Below, piece by piece: positions 43,927-52,510 of a stretch of DNA of 64,000 nucleotides. The stretch comes from Pseudomonadota bacterium (lineage in GTDB: Bacteria; Pseudomonadota; Gammaproteobacteria; Burkholderiales; Gallionellaceae). Every line of letters begins with the position of its first letter. Within the stretch, counting starts at the first letter, position 1. The notes beneath the pieces are model-generated. The model worked only from the letters and a program-made list of their open reading frames with translations, was not told where the DNA came from and did no database searches. Where the stretch lies: positions 1 to 64,000 of the forward strand of contig JAJZTF010000011.1 in NCBI GenBank assembly GCA_021821945.1, read 5' to 3'. A program made the position numbers and the translations under genes.

Positions 43927-44681
43927 TGAGCGATTTGCTTCCGCGGGAAACCGAGCCGATGAGCACCAGCGAGAGCTTCATTGCCCACCTGATCGAATTG
44001 CGCAAGCGGTTGATGCGCTCGATGATTGCGCTGCTCGTGGTGTTCCTCGGCCTTTTTCACTGGGCGCCGAAACTTTATGCGCTCTTGGCCATGCCGCTTC
44101 TGGCGAAGCTCCCGAAAGGCGGGCAGATGATCGCGACCGATGTGACCACGCCTTTCTTCGTTCCGCTCAAGGTGGCGCTGATGGCGGCATTCCTGATCGC
44201 GCTTCCCTACATACTCTACCAGCTCTGGCGCTTCGTGGCCCCCGGCCTTTACGAACACGAGAAGAAGCTGGTTCTGCCGCTGATCTTCTCCAGCACGCTG
44301 CTCTTCTTCTGCGGCATGGGATTCGCCTATTTCATCGTGTTCCCCGTCGTGTTCGGCTTCATCACGTCATCGGCGCCCGCCGGCGTTGCGGTGATGACGG
44401 ACATAGACAAGTATCTGAGTTTCGTTTTAACCATGTTCATGGCCTTCGGCATCACCTTCCAGGTCCCGGTCGCCGTCGTTCTGCTGGTTCGCATGGGCGT
44501 GGTGAGCGTTGCGAAGCTGCGCGAGATCAGGCCTTACATCGTGGTTTGTTCCTTCGTTGTCGGGGCGATCTTCACGCCGCCCGACGTCGTATCCCAGATG
44601 ATGCTGGCGGTCCCGCTCTGGCTGCTTTACGAGGCCGGCATCATCGTTGCAAGCTGGACTCCGGTCAGAAATGAAGGCTGA
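43926..44681 (+). CDS. tatC: Twin-arginine translocase subunit TatC
   Basis: This 251-residue protein has six TM helices with the family motifs SFIAHLIELRKRLMRS (N-terminal Glu site), FFVPLKVALMAAFLIALPYILYQLWRFVAPGLYEHE and the late GVVSVAKLREIRPYIVV. It is the receptor for Tat signal peptides. It may begin at ATG 43962 (MSTSESFIAHL), but 43926 couples with tatB. Its end overlaps mscS by 11 bases. Confidence 0.96.
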   Translation: MSDLLPRETEPMSTSESFIAHLIELRKRLMRSMIALLVVFLGLFHWAPKLYALLAMPLLAKLPKGGQMIATDVTTPFFVPLKVALMAAFLIALPYILYQLWRFVAPGLYEHEKKLVLPLIFSSTLLFFCGMGFAYFIVFPVVFGFITSSAPAGVAVMTDIDKYLSFVLTMFMAFGITFQVPVAVVLLVRMGVVSVAKLREIRPYIVVCSFVVGAIFTPPDVVSQMMLAVPLWLLYEAGIIVASWTPVRNEG

Positions 44682-45927
44682 TGCCAATCTGATAGCCGAC
44701 CTCATCTCCCACGCGGAGGCGTCCAGTCTGCTCTGGCAGGTCGCGGCCATCCTCCTCGCGATGCTGATGGCCTGGCTGCTCGATGCGATCTTGAAGAAGC
44801 GGCTGGTCTCGGCTTCACAGAACATCGCGATCAAGAGCGTCAAGCGCATCACCTTTCCATTCCTCGCATTGCTTGGCGTTTTGATCGAGCGCGAGATCTT
44901 CACGAGGCTTGATCAGCCGGTCACGCTGCTCAAGCTTGCCATACCGCTTTTGCTGTCTCTGGCTGCGATACGCCTCACCGTCTATGTGCTGCACAAGGTG
45001 TTCCCGAATTCATCCAAGCTCAAGTCCTGGGAGATCGGTATCTCGGGCGTGATCTGGATTGCGCTTGCCCTCCATATCACGGGGCTTTTGAATGCCGTGC
45101 TGGATGCGATGGCGGGGGTGACATTCAGAATCGGACATCAGTCCGTTTCGCTTCTGGTCATGCTTCAGGGTATCCTGTCCATCGCGGTCACGGTGATCGC
45201 AGCACTCTGGCTCGGGAGATTCCTGGAGTCGCGCATCATGCGCATGGAGGAGATAGATGCCAGCTCGCGCGTACTTCTGACCAAGATCCTGCGCGGCACC
45301 CTTCTGGTGATCTCTGTGCTGGTTGCCTTGTCTCTGGTCGGCATAGACATCAGGGTTCTTTCGGTATTCGGCGGTGCACTGGGCGTGGGGCTGGGATTCG
45401 GCCTGCAGCGCATCGCGAGCAATTACATCTGCGGGTTCATCCTGCTGCTGGACAAGTCCATCCGCCTGGGCGATCTCATCACGCTTGACAGCCGATTCGG
45501 CACGGTCACAAGGCTGACCGGGCGCTACATGGTCCTGCGCGGGCTGGATGGGTCGGAGTCGCTGATACCGAATGAGACTGCGATCACATCGACGCTGATC
45601 AACCATTCCTTCTCGGACCGCAACATGAGCATCAAGATCAGCCTGCAGGTTGCCTACAGCAGCCCTCTGGATGTCGCGATGCAGATCATGCTGGATGCCG
45701 CCGCGGCGAACGAGCGGGTGCTTTCCGATCCCAAGCCCTCGGTGAATCTCATCGAGTTTGCAGACAGCGGAATCACGCTGGAACTGTCGGTCTGGATAGC
45801 CGATCCTGAAGCGGGCCAGATGGCATTGCGTTCACAGATAAATCTGGCCATCTGGCGCGAGTTTCAGCGCGCCAACATCGAGATACCGTTCCCTCAGCGC
45901 GAAGTGCGCATCCTCAACCCGACCTGA
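44671..45927 (+). CDS. MscS-family mechanosensitive ion channel
   Basis: This 418-residue inner-membrane protein has about five N-terminal TM helices before the conserved MscS pore and beta domain: RVLSVFGGALGVGLGFGLQRIASNYICGFILLLDKSIRLGD, then VTRLTGRYMVLRGLDGSESLIPNE. It is longer than E. coli MscS (286), like YnaI/YbdG-type members. It should open on membrane tension. I start at ATG 44671, inside the tatC end, rather than 44647. It is convergent with the protease gene, with a one-base gap. Confidence 0.9.
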   Translation: MKADANLIADLISHAEASSLLWQVAAILLAMLMAWLLDAILKKRLVSASQNIAIKSVKRITFPFLALLGVLIEREIFTRLDQPVTLLKLAIPLLLSLAAIRLTVYVLHKVFPNSSKLKSWEIGISGVIWIALALHITGLLNAVLDAMAGVTFRIGHQSVSLLVMLQGILSIAVTVIAALWLGRFLESRIMRMEEIDASSRVLLTKILRGTLLVISVLVALSLVGIDIRVLSVFGGALGVGLGFGLQRIASNYICGFILLLDKSIRLGDLITLDSRFGTVTRLTGRYMVLRGLDGSESLIPNETAITSTLINHSFSDRNMSIKISLQVAYSSPLDVAMQIMLDAAAANERVLSDPKPSVNLIEFADSGITLELSVWIADPEAGQMALRSQINLAIWREFQRANIEIPFPQREVRILNPT

Positions 45928-45928
45928 G

Positions 45929-47059
45929 TCACTGATCCGCCGGCCTCGGACGCTTGCCTATCTTCACGGGCAGCGAGAATTCCTTGCCGTTGCGCACCAG
46001 TTGGACGGGGACGATCTTGCCTGGAGCCAGATTGGCTATGGTGTCCAGCATCGTGCTCCAGTCGTTGATGGGCTTGCTGTCGATCGCGATCAGCTGGTCT
46101 CCGGGCCTGATGCCTGCCTGTTCTGCAGGGCTGTTCTGCAGAACTTCTGTGATCATCACGCCCTTTGCATTGCCGTCGCTGAAGGCGGCCGCATCGGGCG
46201 AGACCTCCTGGATTCCCGCGCCTATCCAGCCGCGCGTCACCGAGCCGTACTGCATGATCTGCTCCATGGTCTTCTTCGCCGTGGTGGCGGGGATCGCGAA
46301 GCCTATGCCGAGGGACCCGCCATTGGGGGAGTAGATCGCGCTGTTGATGCCGACCAGGTTGCCATTGGTGTCCACCAGCGCGCCGCCCGAATTGCCGGGA
46401 TTGATTGCGGCATCGGTCTGTATGAAGTTCTCGAAGGTGTTGAGGCCCAGATGATCGCGCTTCAGCGCACTGATGATGCCCATCGTGACGGTTTGTCCCA
46501 CGCCGAAAGGATTGCCTATCGCAAGCACGATGTCCCCCACATGCGCGTTCTCGGGATGGCCGAAGGTGATCGCGGGCAGGCTGCCCGGCAGGTCGATCTT
46601 GATCACGGCAAGATCTGTTTCCGGGTCGGAGCCCACCACATGGGCACGGGTCTTGCGGCCGTCCGCGAGCGCGACTTCGATCTGGTCGGCCGCCTCGACG
46701 ACATGGTGGTTCGTGAGGATGTAGCCGTCCGGGCTTACGATGACGCCGGATCCCAGGCTCGATCTCTTGCGGGGGGTGCTGTCGAGCTCCCCGAAGAAGA
46801 AACGGAAGCGCGGGTCATCCAGCGGCGTCTTGATGGTCGTGCTGGTGTAGATGTTGACGACGGAAGGCATGGCCTTACTTGCAGCGAGGCTCAGCCCCGT
46901 GAGCGGCGGGTTGACCGCGGGAGCCGTCGATTCGTAAAGGGTGATCACGCCGTTGCGCGCAGCGCTTGGCAGGAGTTCCGGCTTCAGTGTGTGGATCACG
47001 AACAGGACAGCCAGTGCAATGGTCACGGTTTGGGTGAATAATAGCCAGTGTTTTCGCAT
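45929..47059 (-). CDS. DegS/HtrA-like periplasmic serine protease (one PDZ)
   Basis: This 376-residue S1C protease has an N-terminal TM anchor (TVTIALAVLFVIHTL). The catalytic triad appears in LTNHHVVEA (His), DPETDLAVIKI (Asp) and INPGNSGGALVD (Ser), with one C-terminal PDZ (about 280-365). The single PDZ and anchor resemble DegS/AlgW, which start the envelope-stress sigma-E cascade. The regulated-release role is inferred; a general quality-control role is also possible. It lies between tatABC-mscS and the Nif3 gene, as HtrA-type genes often do in betaproteobacteria. Confidence 0.9.
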   Translation of the reverse strand: MRKHWLLFTQTVTIALAVLFVIHTLKPELLPSAARNGVITLYESTAPAVNPPLTGLSLAASKAMPSVVNIYTSTTIKTPLDDPRFRFFFGELDSTPRKRSSLGSGVIVSPDGYILTNHHVVEAADQIEVALADGRKTRAHVVGSDPETDLAVIKIDLPGSLPAITFGHPENAHVGDIVLAIGNPFGVGQTVTMGIISALKRDHLGLNTFENFIQTDAAINPGNSGGALVDTNGNLVGINSAIYSPNGGSLGIGFAIPATTAKKTMEQIMQYGSVTRGWIGAGIQEVSPDAAAFSDGNAKGVMITEVLQNSPAEQAGIRPGDQLIAIDSKPINDWSTMLDTIANLAPGKIVPVQLVRNGKEFSLPVKIGKRPRPADQ

Positions 47060-47084
47060 GTCGATTCTGTCTTTAGGAGAAAAA

Positions 47085-47831
47085 ATGAAGCTTTCAGAGC
47101 TGCGCGATTATAACGCAAGCCTTTTGCAAGCCGGGCAATTCAGGGATTACTGTCCGAACGGACTGCAGGTGGAGGGAAAATCCGAAGTGCTGAAGATCGC
47201 CACCGCGGTGACCGCGTCCCAGTCGGTGCTGGACCGGGCGATAGCATGGGGCGCGGATGCGATCCTCGTGCACCACGGTTATTTCTGGCGCAACGAGGAC
47301 ATGTGCATCACCGGCATCAAGAAGAGCCGCATCGCCGCGCTCATCAGGCACGAAGTCAGTCTGCTGGCCTACCACCTGCCGCTCGATGCGCATCCCGAGC
47401 TTGGAAACAATGCCGGATTGGGGAGGCTCTTGGCAATCAGGGAGACAGGGAGGTTCGGCGAGCAGAGCCTGATCTGCAAGGGAGTGCTGGAGTCCGAAAT
47501 GTCGCTTGCGCAGTTTTCTTCCGTGGTCGAATTCCGCCTCGAGAGAAGGCCTCTGGTCATAGGCGATCCTGAAAGCATCATACGCAACGTGGCGTGGTGC
47601 TCGGGCGGGGCCCAGGGCTATTTCGAGGCGTCCATCGCGGAGGGTGCGGATGTCTATCTGACCGGCGAGATCTCGGAGCAGAACTACCATGTTGCAAACG
47701 AGACCGGCGTGGCCTTCATCGCGGCAGGTCATCATGCCACGGAGCGCCTTGGAATCAGGGCGCTAGGCACGCATCTTGAACGCGAATTCGGGCTCGAACA
47801 CCGATTCTTCGATCAGGACAACCCGGTCTAG
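47085..47831 (+). CDS. Nif3-like dinuclear metal-centre protein
   Basis: This 248-residue protein of the Nif3/YbgI family (often annotated GTP cyclohydrolase I type 2 homologue) has CPNGLQVEGKSEVLKIATAVTAS, DAILVHHGYFWRN with metal-binding His residues, AYHLPLDAHPELGNNA and the late AAGHHATERLG. The cellular role is not firmly known. The start at 47085 has TAGGAG upstream. The stop lies in a CTAG palindrome shared with the stop of the gene on the other strand. Confidence 0.9.
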   Translation: MKLSELRDYNASLLQAGQFRDYCPNGLQVEGKSEVLKIATAVTASQSVLDRAIAWGADAILVHHGYFWRNEDMCITGIKKSRIAALIRHEVSLLAYHLPLDAHPELGNNAGLGRLLAIRETGRFGEQSLICKGVLESEMSLAQFSSVVEFRLERRPLVIGDPESIIRNVAWCSGGAQGYFEASIAEGADVYLTGEISEQNYHVANETGVAFIAAGHHATERLGIRALGTHLEREFGLEHRFFDQDNPV

Positions 47832-48397
47832 CCCAAAAGCGCGGTATTGGCGCCGCTGATGAGCTCGAGGAGTTCGTGTGCGTTGAAGACGGATTCAACC
47901 TTGCTGAAGAGGCTCTCGGGCTGCAGGGTCATGCCCAGCAGGAAATCCCTCTGCCTCGGATAAAGGTCTGTCCAGCGCCAGGCGATGAAATTCCGGTTTC
48001 CCCTGTATCCCTTCGCTTCCAGCGTTTTTTTCAGTTCCAGCACCTCCGGGATGGAAAGCTCGGCAGGTGTCGGGCTTTCCTGCCACATCAATCCCATGAA
48101 TATGCGCCACTTGCCGCCCATGTGCTGCTGTTCCAGCATCGGAAAGAGATAGTTGGGCCGAGGTTCCGTAGGCCTGAACCTGATCCCCGTCAGCATTTTT
48201 GGAAAATCCCGGTCTGCTATGGTTTCGGTCTTCCATCCCGGTATTCCAAGGGATGCGTCCATGCGCTTCTGGAACTCGCCCCAGAAGTTCGAGTTCATCT
48301 TTTCGCGCAAGGTGTCGACCTGCTGCGCCACCGACAAGGCCAGGGGCAGGTTTTCCGGTTTTGCAAAGAAATCCAGCACCGCTTTTTCTTCATCCAT
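47828..48397 (-). CDS. Hypothetical protein (189 aa)
   Basis: This 189-residue cytoplasmic protein has no signal or TM segment. It starts MDEEKAVLDFFAKPENLPLAL, has a Trp- and Phe-rich middle (FWGEFQKRM, GKWRIFMGLMWQES) and ends HELLELISGANTALLG. I recognise no family. The gene ends in the same CTAG as the Nif3 gene. An AGGAT-type RBS precedes its ATG, and 288 bases separate it from actA. A WRWTDLYPRQRDFLLGM segment near residue 140 might help a profile search. Confidence 0.72.
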   Translation of the reverse strand: MDEEKAVLDFFAKPENLPLALSVAQQVDTLREKMNSNFWGEFQKRMDASLGIPGWKTETIADRDFPKMLTGIRFRPTEPRPNYLFPMLEQQHMGGKWRIFMGLMWQESPTPAELSIPEVLELKKTLEAKGYRGNRNFIAWRWTDLYPRQRDFLLGMTLQPESLFSKVESVFNAHELLELISGANTALLG

Positions 48398-48506
48398 GGG
48401 AGATCATCCTTTCATTTGTTGCATCTATCAAATATAAGCAAATAATGTAAAACCGCGAGATATAAACAAGTTTTCTTAGAACTATTAGTATATATAAAAA
48501 CCCTTG

Positions 48507-48535
48507 TTGACTTTGAAAAACAAACCATACATTAT
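48507..48535 (+). promoter_or_regulatory. Candidate promoter of the ACIII operon
   Basis: TTGACT (48507-48512), a 17-base spacer, CATTAT (48530-48535). It lies in the AT-rich 288-base gap between the unknown gene and actA; the leader would be about 145 bases. I see no other gene in this gap. Confidence 0.6.
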
Positions 48536-48685
48536 CCGCTCGCGACCGCTAATAACTTGATTTGCAGAGATAAAAAAATCGAGCAAATTTCGGCTGCTTA
48601 TATGCGCGTTGCACCTGACATTATCCGATTGAAAAATTTATTCATGCTGCAAAAAGGCATGAAGCTTGCCGGGGGAGTTCTCACG

Positions 48686-49402
48686 ATGCATCGTTATTTA
48701 CGTTTTCCTGCCATGTTGGCGGGTTTTCTGATGGCCGTTGCCTGCCATGCAGCGACCGAGCCGCTTACGACCGAGGATGCGCTGGGTCCGCAGATTCAGC
48801 AGCCCATCGAGTTTCCCCATTATCGCCATGCGGGCAACCGCAATCCGGTCGATCCGACAAACAGCGATCCGACCAAGGGTGGCATGGAAATCAACTGCCA
48901 ATATTGCCACACCTATGCGCGGCGCAGCCTGACGGCGGGAATACCGCCGCTGCAGAAGTGCATAGGCTGCCATCAGAACATTCCTTCCGTGCGCGACAAG
49001 CCGCGCATTGTCGAGCTGTTCAAGTATTGGGATGCGAAAAAGGCGATTCCCTGGAAAAAGGTTCACGACCTGCCTGATTTCGTGCGCTTCAACCACGAAC
49101 GGCACATCAAGCGCTTCATAGAGCAGCAGGGACGTCCGGTTCAGGAGGTGTGCGGCTATTGTCACGGGCAGGTGAAGGAGATGACGACCGCGCGCCGCCA
49201 GAAGCCCATCACCATGGGCTGGTGCGTCAGCTGCCACATGAAGGATCACGTCGTGGTGGCCAAGGGGGAAATACCGGAAGGCGGCACGCCGCTGGGCAAG
49301 CAGGATTACTGGTACACATTCCAGAAGCCCCAGGAAAAGAAAAATGCCGAGGGCGAGCTGACTGCCAAGGGTCCCAACGATTGCTGGCTCTGCCACAAGT
49401 GA
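48686..49402 (+). CDS. actA: Alternative complex III, pentahaem cytochrome subunit ActA
   Basis: This 238-residue protein has an N-terminal hydrophobic signal or anchor (FPAMLAGFLMAVACHA) and five CxxCH haem sites at Cys 71, 92, 156, 180 and 233 (CQYCH, CIGCH, CGYCH, CVSCH, CWLCH). The spacing and the HYRHAGNRNPVDPTN segment match the ActA subunit of ACIII, which passes electrons between the iron-sulfur subunit and periplasmic carriers. I start at 48686, after GGGGGAG; an upstream ATG at 48659 is less well placed. It is the first gene of the operon. Confidence 0.93.
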   Translation: MHRYLRFPAMLAGFLMAVACHAATEPLTTEDALGPQIQQPIEFPHYRHAGNRNPVDPTNSDPTKGGMEINCQYCHTYARRSLTAGIPPLQKCIGCHQNIPSVRDKPRIVELFKYWDAKKAIPWKKVHDLPDFVRFNHERHIKRFIEQQGRPVQEVCGYCHGQVKEMTTARRQKPITMGWCVSCHMKDHVVVAKGEIPEGGTPLGKQDYWYTFQKPQEKKNAEGELTAKGPNDCWLCHK

Positions 49403-49428
49403 TGAAAAAATTGAACAGAGAGGCTGTG

Positions 49429-51627
49429 ATGATAGACAGTGAATTTGATCGACGCGATTTTCTGAAGGTTTTGGGATGGGGTGGGGCTGCGGTTGCGCTT
49501 TCGGGCTGCGGCAATACCTCCATCGAGGACGGCAAGGAGACGGTGGTTTCCTATGTCCAGGCCAAGGACTATGTGATTCCGGGCGTTGCGGTATATTTCA
49601 ATTCGACATGCGCCCAGTGCGATGCGGGATGCAGCATCACCGGAAAGATACGCGAAGGCCGAGTGCTGAAGCTGGAGGGAAATCCTGAGTCGCCCATCAA
49701 CAGGGGCAAGCTTTGCGGGCTGGGCCAGGCAAGCGTGCAGCACCACTACAACCCGGACCGCGTGCGCGAGCCATTGCTGCGCAAAGGCGACAAGGGTGAG
49801 ACGATCAGCTGGGAAAAGGCCTATGGGCTGATCAACGAGAAGCTTGCCGGCGTGAAGGGCGATGAAATCGCCTTCCTCACGGGCGAGATGAGCGGTCACC
49901 AGAAGGTGCTGCTGGGCAACTACATGGACAGTCTGGGCAGCGGAAATCACTTCGTATATGAGGCGGTGGCGCCTGCGGTCGTGCGTGCGGCCAATCTCAA
50001 GGCATATGGCGTCGAGATGCCGCGCTACCGCATCGACAAGGCCAAGGTGATGCTGTCTTTCGGTGCGGACTTTCTCGGCACATGGGTTTCTCCCGTGCAT
50101 TTCGCCCAGCAGTATGCGGCCTTCCGCAAGGGGGTGGACGGACAGCGCGGTGTCCTGATACAGGCCGAATCCAAGATGACGCTGACCGGTGCCAATGCGG
50201 ATCGCTGGCTTGCTGTCCGTCCAGGCACGGAAGGCATACTGGCGCTTGGCATCATCAATGCGCTGGGAATCGCCACGGGCGACGTGGCCGAGCTCGTCAA
50301 GGATTACGACAAGGCGAGGGTCAGCCGGGATACCGGTGTCGAGCCCAGCCACATAGACAAGATCGCGGCAATTCTGAGATTGCGCAGCCCGAGCCTCGTG
50401 TTGGCCGGAAGCGCTGCCGAAGGGTATGTGCACGGCATGCAGAATGCGGAGGCGATCAATCTTCTGAATCATGTGCTGGGCAATGTCGGGAAGACGATAG
50501 AGGCTCCGGTGTCCGTGCCCTTCCCGCAGCTTGCGCCATCCAAGGGAAGCACCGCATCGCTCAAGAAGCTCAACGACGATCTTGCATCGGGCAAATACAA
50601 GGTGCTCTTCAGCATCGCGACCAATCCCGTATTCACCGCGCCTGCCTCCTACAAATTTGGCGACAACATGGCAAAGGCGGGATTCAAGGTCGCGTTCGCG
50701 CATTATCTCGACGAGACCGCCCTGCAGGCGGATCTCGTTCTGCCTCTCGATTCGGAGATGGAGGACTGGGGAACCCATGTTCCGGAGTATCTGGCGGATG
50801 CCGCGCAGATCAACATCCAGCAGCCCCTGATGGAAAGGCTGCATGCGAATACGCGGGGCATGGGCGATATCCTGCTCGCACTCGTCAAGCAGCGCAAGCC
50901 TGAGGAGTACAAGGCGTTCGACGACTACTACGGCTTTCTGCGCTTTGCGATGCTGCAGAACAAGAACGCCCTGGGCGGGGCGGAAAAGGACGACGACAAC
51001 TTCTGGAACGACACGCTCTCGAATGGCATCGTCAAGCTTTCGCCAGCTTCGGGCGCATTGTCCGCAAAAGCCGATGTGGGCGGGATCAAATTGCCCGCTC
51101 CAAAGGAGGCGGACAAGCAGTATCCGCTGCGCCTGATCGCCTCCGTCACCTCGAACCTGCGGGACGGACGTCACACCAATCAGCCCTGGATACAGGAATC
51201 CCCCGATCCGCTGACCACGATAGTCTGGGATTCCTGGGTCGAGATACATCCGAAGAAGGCTGCGGAACTCGGCGTCGTCGAGGGGGACATCGTGAAAGTG
51301 ACGTCCAGGACGGGTTCGATCAGCGCCCAGGTCTATCTTTTCCCCGGCATACATCCGGAGGCGGTCTCCATCCCCATCGGCCGCGGACATGAGGCGATGG
51401 GAAGATATGCCAAGGGCTATGGCGTCAATCCTTTCAGCATCATGGATGCCGTTTTCGAGCGCGAAACGGGGGAGCTTGCGATGCACGAGACGAACGTGAA
51501 CATCGCCAAGACCGGTCAGCGCGTCATCGTCGTCAAGGATGAGGGCCCCGTGGGCGGTAAGCAGATGGGAAGAAGGGTCGCCGTGAGCAGATCCACCGAT
51601 CAAGTCGATTTGTCAAAGGAGGTTTGA
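49429..51627 (+). CDS. actB1: Alternative complex III, molybdopterin-oxidoreductase-like subunit ActB1
   Basis: This 732-residue protein has a twin-arginine leader (FDRRDFLKVLGWGG) and a lipobox-like ALSGC. It has the molybdopterin-enzyme fold, with an intact N-terminal iron-sulfur motif: C61-x2-C64-x3-C68 and C96. Later parts include PGTEGILALGIINALG and the C-terminal SIPIGRGHEAMGRYAKGYG. In ACIII this domain is thought not to bind molybdenum. In many ACIII operons B1 and B2 are one gene; here they are two. It may begin at 49402 (overlapping actA), but 49429 has GAGAGG upstream and puts RR near the start. Confidence 0.9.
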   Translation: MIDSEFDRRDFLKVLGWGGAAVALSGCGNTSIEDGKETVVSYVQAKDYVIPGVAVYFNSTCAQCDAGCSITGKIREGRVLKLEGNPESPINRGKLCGLGQASVQHHYNPDRVREPLLRKGDKGETISWEKAYGLINEKLAGVKGDEIAFLTGEMSGHQKVLLGNYMDSLGSGNHFVYEAVAPAVVRAANLKAYGVEMPRYRIDKAKVMLSFGADFLGTWVSPVHFAQQYAAFRKGVDGQRGVLIQAESKMTLTGANADRWLAVRPGTEGILALGIINALGIATGDVAELVKDYDKARVSRDTGVEPSHIDKIAAILRLRSPSLVLAGSAAEGYVHGMQNAEAINLLNHVLGNVGKTIEAPVSVPFPQLAPSKGSTASLKKLNDDLASGKYKVLFSIATNPVFTAPASYKFGDNMAKAGFKVAFAHYLDETALQADLVLPLDSEMEDWGTHVPEYLADAAQINIQQPLMERLHANTRGMGDILLALVKQRKPEEYKAFDDYYGFLRFAMLQNKNALGGAEKDDDNFWNDTLSNGIVKLSPASGALSAKADVGGIKLPAPKEADKQYPLRLIASVTSNLRDGRHTNQPWIQESPDPLTTIVWDSWVEIHPKKAAELGVVEGDIVKVTSRTGSISAQVYLFPGIHPEAVSIPIGRGHEAMGRYAKGYGVNPFSIMDAVFERETGELAMHETNVNIAKTGQRVIVVKDEGPVGGKQMGRRVAVSRSTDQVDLSKEV

Positions 51628-51630
51628 GTC

Positions 51631-52485
51631 ATGTCAGTCACCAATTTGCTGGATAACTGGGCTGCGGTCCGCCATTTTCATCCTATCGATGACAAGCCGC
51701 ACGATCCCTACAAGTGGGCGATGGCGATAGATCTGGATGCATGCATAGGCTGCAACGCATGCGCCGTGGCGTGTTATGCGGAAAACAATCTGCCCGTCGT
51801 GGGGCGCGAGAAGTTCCAGCATGGCCAGGTGATGCACTGGATGCGCATCGAGCGCTACTGGAACGAGGACGACAGGGAGTTCCCGGATCAGGGAGCGGAA
51901 TTCATGCCCATGATGTGCCAGCAGTGCGAGGCGGCGCCATGCGAAACCGTCTGTCCTGTGGGCGCGACCAATCACACCCAGGATGGCCTGAATTCCCAGA
52001 TTTACAACCGCTGCATAGGATCGCGCTACTGTTCTGCGAACTGTCCGTACAAGGTCCGTTACTTCAACTGGTATGACTATCCTACGACGGACAATGTCTG
52101 GCCTGCCGAGATGAATTACCAGCTGAATCCGGACGTGACCGTGCGCGGCAAGGGCGTGATGGAGAAATGCACCTTCTGCGTGCAGAGGCTTCGTGCGGCA
52201 GAGGTCACGGCCAAGGGCGAAGGGCGCATCGTGCGCGAGGGGGAGGTACAGACGGCCTGTCAGCAGTCCTGCCCGACCAACGCGATCTCCTTCGGCAATC
52301 TGGTCGATCCTGAGTCGCGGGTGCACAAGCAGTGGAAGGCGCAGCAGGTGGATCTTGCGAAGGACGAGCAGGAAAAGGACAAGCAGGAGGGCGGCTCGGA
52401 TTTGCGCGGCTACCGGATCTTCGAAGACCTGCGCGCCTATCCTTCGGTGATGTACCTGGAGCGCGTGCGCGAGAGCGCTGTTTAG
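51631..52485 (+). CDS. actB2: Alternative complex III, iron-sulfur subunit ActB2
   Basis: This 284-residue ferredoxin-type protein carries four cysteine clusters: CIGCNACAVAC; CQQCEAAPCETVCP; CIGSRYCSANCP; and CTFCVQR with a later CQQSCP. In the third group one of the usual cysteines is replaced by Ser/Arg context (CIGSRYC), as in related three-cluster-plus-[3Fe-4S] proteins. It links quinone sites in ActC/ActF to the haems of ActA. It has no signal peptide of its own and would be exported with ActB1 through Tat. AAGGAGG is nine bases before the ATG, three bases after actB1. Confidence 0.93.
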   Translation: MSVTNLLDNWAAVRHFHPIDDKPHDPYKWAMAIDLDACIGCNACAVACYAENNLPVVGREKFQHGQVMHWMRIERYWNEDDREFPDQGAEFMPMMCQQCEAAPCETVCPVGATNHTQDGLNSQIYNRCIGSRYCSANCPYKVRYFNWYDYPTTDNVWPAEMNYQLNPDVTVRGKGVMEKCTFCVQRLRAAEVTAKGEGRIVREGEVQTACQQSCPTNAISFGNLVDPESRVHKQWKAQQVDLAKDEQEKDKQEGGSDLRGYRIFEDLRAYPSVMYLERVRESAV

Positions 52486-52510
52486 CCGGCTGAACATTTA
52501 AGGAACGACA

